Shown here: piece by piece, positions 6,064 through 8,056 of the stretch | How the letters are laid out: each line of letters starts with the position of its first letter | How positions within the stretch are numbered: position 1 is the first letter of the stretch | Assembly: GCA_031278535.1 (NCBI GenBank) | Contig: JAITKH010000417.1 | Location: 1 to 8,056 of the forward strand | Length of the DNA: 8,056 bases | Direction: 5' to 3' | DNA from: Planctomycetota bacterium | GTDB taxonomy: Bacteria; Planctomycetota; SZUA-567 | The notes under the pieces: generated by a model | The model's input: the letters and a program-made list of their open reading frames with translations, nothing else | The model's database searches: none | What the model was told of the DNA's origin: nothing | Made by a program: the position numbers and the translations under genes

Positions 6064-7189
6064 GCGCCAGCCGCGACAGGATGAATTCCGCCACCTCTTC
6101 CGGCGAAAAACCGCCTTCCGCCCGGCAATCGCCGATGCGGCGGGGCAGGATCAGGGTCAGGCCGGCCGAGGCCGATTTCTTGTCCTTTTCCAAGGCGGAA
6201 CAGAGCCTGGCAACGGAAATGCCTTCCCGCCAGTCAGCGCCGGCGCCGGCGGGGGGCGGCAGATCGGACAGGCGGCCGGGAATGCCGAACCGCCGCAGGA
6301 CGGCTGCCGTCCGCTCGGCCTGCCCGGAATCGGCCAGTCCACTGGCGGCCGCGAACTCCGCCGCCAGGATCATGCCCATGCCCACCGCTTCGCCATGCAG
6401 GAGCGACCCGTCGTAACCGGCCAGAGCCTCCAGGGCATGGCCGAAGGTATGTCCGTGATTCAGGAGGGCGCGGCGGCCGACGTCCCGTTCGTCCCGGCCC
6501 ACAATGTCGGCCTTCATCCGGCAGCAATGCGCGACGATTTCCGCAAGCGGCGCCGGATCGCGCCGGAGAAGCGATTCCGGCGAAGCTGCCAGGCGCTCGA
6601 AAAAATCGGCGTCGGCGATAATGCCGTATTTTATCGCCTCTGCCAGGCCGGCCCGGAATTCCCTTTCGGGAAGCGTGGAGAGGAAGCCCGGTTCGACAAG
6701 GACGGTTTCCGGCTGGTGGAAGGCGCCAAGGAGGTTCTTGCCGCCGGCGATGTCGATCCCGGTTTTGCCGCCAACCGAACTGTCCACCTGCGCCACCAGG
6801 GTGGTGGGAACCTGGGCGAAGCGTACGCCCCGGAGGATGGTTGCGGCCGCGAAACCGGCGACGTCCCCGGTTACCCCGCCGCCAATGGCGACGACCACGC
6901 TTTTCCGATCGATTCCCAGCCGGATCAGGCTCTCGCAGAGATCGGCGTATTCGCGCCAGCCCTTGTGTTCCTCCCCCGCGTCGAAAGGGACGGTTGCCCA
7001 GCCGGTCCGGCCGGCGAGGACGGCCTCGATGCCGTGTGCTTGCGCAACCCGGCGATCCACCACGGCGAAATGCTTGTCGGAAGGCGCCTGTTTTTCGATC
7101 GCCTCCGGCCAGCGATCGGGGAGAAAGTCGCCAATCAGGATGTCATGGCGTCGATCCCGCCGCGCAATCTCCACCGTTATCGCAATCAT
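6038..7189 (-). CDS. aroB: 3-dehydroquinate synthase
   Basis: AroB is the NAD- and metal-dependent second enzyme of the shikimate pathway; it cyclises DAHP to 3-dehydroquinate in the cytoplasm. The 383-residue protein shows the NAD-binding GGGVTGDVAGF (103-113), the VPTTLVAQVDSSVGGKTG block (127-144), FHQP (157-160) and the metal ligands Glu184 (in AGLAEAIKYG), His247 (in NHGHTFGHALE) and His265 (in LLHGEAVGMG). The basic segment EKDKK is at 334-338. The ATG at 7189 overlaps the aroK stop as ATGA and follows GGGGGAG (SD, about five bases away), so the two genes are translationally coupled. It is slightly longer than many AroB proteins (about 360). The last residues, VPIFA, come from the repeat hairpin at the 3' end and look like an added tail. 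Confidence 0.97.
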   Translation of the reverse strand: MIAITVEIARRDRRHDILIGDFLPDRWPEAIEKQAPSDKHFAVVDRRVAQAHGIEAVLAGRTGWATVPFDAGEEHKGWREYADLCESLIRLGIDRKSVVVAIGGGVTGDVAGFAAATILRGVRFAQVPTTLVAQVDSSVGGKTGIDIAGGKNLLGAFHQPETVLVEPGFLSTLPEREFRAGLAEAIKYGIIADADFFERLAASPESLLRRDPAPLAEIVAHCCRMKADIVGRDERDVGRRALLNHGHTFGHALEALAGYDGSLLHGEAVGMGMILAAEFAAASGLADSGQAERTAAVLRRFGIPGRLSDLPPPAGAGADWREGISVARLCSALEKDKKSASAGLTLILPRRIGDCRAEGGFSPEEVAEFILSRLALRQVPIFA

Positions 7190-7743
7190 GCCACTCCCCC
7201 GGAAAATTCTTTCGCCCAGCCGCGGCCGGCCATATGCCGCGCGATCCGCTCCGCAACCTGGCGCGGCGCCAGGCCGGCAGCCTCGATCACCACGTCGGCC
7301 AGGAGATACACCGGATCGCGATCGGCCGCCAGTTCCAGTGCGCGCCGCCGCCAGTCCGGAACCGAGGCGAGCATGGGGCGCGCGGAAATGTCCGTCTTTT
7401 CAAGGCGGGCCACCAGATCGCCTGCGGACAGCCGGAGATAGAAGGTCACGGCGCCGGCCCGGAGGTCCTGTCGCACGTCGGGCTGGAAATAGGCGCCGCC
7501 GCCCAGCGCGATCGCGATCGCCTCCGGCCGGGCGAGGATGTCCCGGATTGTTTCCCGCTCGAGGCGGCGGAAGCCGGCCTCGCCCAAGCGGGCGAAACAG
7601 TCCGGCACGGTCATGCCGGCCCGCTTTTCCAGTTCCCTGTCGGCGTCGAGGAAAGGCAGGCCGGCCAGTTGCGCCAGTGCGGCGCCCGCCGCGCTTTTTC
7701 CCGAAGCCATCATGCCGATCAACGCCGCCTTGGCGCCGGTCAA
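7186..7743 (-). CDS. aroK: Shikimate kinase, TTG start
   Basis: Shikimate kinase phosphorylates shikimate with ATP, the fifth step of the shikimate pathway. The 185-residue protein has the Walker A loop GMMASGKS (10-17), the shikimate-binding DAD (Asp33, Asp35), the GEAGFRRLE block (54-62, with Arg59), GGG (81-83), the lid motif ARPML (Arg122) and the DRDPVYLLAD adenine-side motif (Arg142). I choose the TTG at 7743: it lies ten codons before the P-loop, as expected for the family, and GGGAAAGG (7750-7757) sits six bases upstream. The frame is open to another TTG at 7914, but the extra residues match nothing in shikimate kinases. The start codon overlaps the TGA of a small upstream frame (TTGA). 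The stop overlaps the aroB start. Confidence 0.94.
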   Translation of the reverse strand: MTGAKAALIGMMASGKSAAGAALAQLAGLPFLDADRELEKRAGMTVPDCFARLGEAGFRRLERETIRDILARPEAIAIALGGGAYFQPDVRQDLRAGAVTFYLRLSAGDLVARLEKTDISARPMLASVPDWRRRALELAADRDPVYLLADVVIEAAGLAPRQVAERIARHMAGRGWAKEFSGGVA

Positions 7744-7904
7744 AGGTTGCCTTTCCCGATCCGTCCCGCTATACTCTTCGCAAATAAAACGCGCGTCGTC
7801 CGCGGCCGGGGACGCTCCCGGGAAAAACGGAAGGATCGACAGCCGGCGCCTGGCGGAACGGGTTTGCCTTTCGCGTTCCGCCGGAGAGTGTAGCGATATT
7901 TCAT
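7740..7904 (-). CDS. Possible 54-residue basic leader ORF upstream of aroK
   Basis: An ATG at 7904 opens a 54-codon frame rich in arginine and lysine (starting MKYRYTLRRN), ending in a TGA that overlaps the aroK TTG start by two bases. That geometry is typical of translational coupling. A weak AGGA lies about ten bases upstream of the ATG. Against it: the protein matches nothing I know, its codon use is mixed, and the ATG lies inside the promoter spacer proposed for aroK, so both cannot be right unless transcription starts further upstream. No attenuator-like run of aromatic codons is present. Confidence 0.2.
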   Translation of the reverse strand: MKYRYTLRRNAKGKPVPPGAGCRSFRFSRERPRPRTTRVLFAKSIAGRIGKGNL

Positions 7905-7914
7905 TTTTTCGCAA
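7887..7914 (-). promoter_or_regulatory. aroK: Candidate promoter for aroK-aroB
   Basis: On the minus strand TTGCGA (7909-7914) and TACACT (7887-7892) are 16 bases apart, which fits a sigma-70 promoter. The expected transcript start is near 7880, giving a leader of about 135 bases before the TTG. I see no tyrR- or trpR-like operator. The rest of the divergent spacer between this site and the plus-strand promoter (7915-7993) shows no further recognisable element. Confidence 0.45.
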
Positions 7915-7993
7915 TCCTGCGGCGAAAACCGCGGGGGCATTTAATTCTCTTGAATCGCCAGAAGTACATGGCCCTGTGCCGCGCCGGGTTTCA

Positions 7994-8022
7994 TTGACTT
8001 CCCGGCTGACGGCGGGTACAAT
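7994..8022 (+). promoter_or_regulatory. Near-consensus sigma-70 promoter for the plus-strand gene at the right edge
   Basis: TTGACT (7994-7999, five of six) and TACAAT (8017-8022, five of six) are separated by exactly 17 bases. This is the best promoter match in the window. It predicts a transcript start near 8029 and a leader of under 20 bases before the ATG at 8047. Confidence 0.75.
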
Positions 8023-8046
8023 GCGGATGGCGACTGAAAGGGAATC

Positions 8047-8056
8047 ATGGGCACTG
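8047..8056 (+). CDS. 5' end of a plus-strand gene, cut by the window edge
   Basis: An ATG at 8047 follows AAAGGGA (8037-8043) at the right distance and lies just downstream of a near-consensus promoter. Only the first three codons (Met-Gly-Thr) are visible, so nothing can be said about the product. It is divergent from aroK-aroB. Confidence 0.6.

Noticed and set aside
6056..7787. Long plus-strand frames opposite aroB and aroK
   Set aside because: Arginine- and proline-rich shadow translations. The minus-strand genes have complete catalytic motifs, a coupling overlap and SD sites.
7744..7914. TTG at 7914 as the aroK start, giving a 242-residue protein
   Set aside because: The added 57 residues resemble nothing in shikimate kinases, and the codon overlaps a candidate -35 box. 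The TTG at 7743 has a well-placed SD.

Overview
The window is a GC-rich (roughly 60% by eye) stretch of a bacterial chromosome. It carries five complete housekeeping genes, all on the minus strand, plus the first bases of a plus-strand gene at the right edge. The minus-strand genes, in the order they are transcribed from right to left, are aroK (shikimate kinase), aroB (3-dehydroquinate synthase), glgX (glycogen debranching enzyme), a nifS-type cysteine desulfurase gene and pyrG (CTP synthase). Nothing here fixes the phylum. There are no rRNA or tRNA genes, and the gene order is not one I can assign to a lineage. I see no prophage, CRISPR array or intact insertion sequence.

Layout: bases 1-103 hold a structured repeat just past the pyrG stop. 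pyrG occupies 104-1717 and nifS 1847-3013, with 129 bases between them. Bases 3014-3673 are the least gene-like part of the window. They hold a plausible nifS promoter, an AT-rich patch, a two-helix membrane fragment that resembles the end of a CPBP/CAAX-type protease, and an unresolved coding-like frame. glgX follows at 3674-5866. Then comes a 171-base spacer with a second copy of the repeat, then aroB (6038-7189) and aroK (7186-7743), which overlap by four bases as ATGA. Bases 7744-8046 form a divergent intergenic region with one promoter candidate facing each way. The plus-strand promoter is close to consensus and is followed by a good ribosome binding site and an ATG at 8047.

How the genes work together: aroK and aroB form a translationally coupled pair for the shikimate pathway (chorismate and aromatic amino acids). 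glgX trims glycogen branches, nifS supplies persulfide sulfur for Fe-S clusters or tRNA thiolation, and pyrG makes CTP from UTP. These are separate pathways and need not share regulation.

The most notable observation is in pyrG. The amidoligase (synthetase) half looks fully intact, including the ATP, Mg, UTP and ammonia-gate residues. The glutaminase half has lost its catalytic cysteine (Gly381) and catalytic histidine (Arg514), together with much of the glutamine- and GTP-responsive loop. By sequence it is a glutaminase-dead CTP synthase that should depend on free ammonia or on another protein that supplies it. The second notable feature is the two-copy hairpin repeat placed just after the pyrG and aroB stop regions. 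In aroB the repeat supplies the stop codon and the last residues of the protein.
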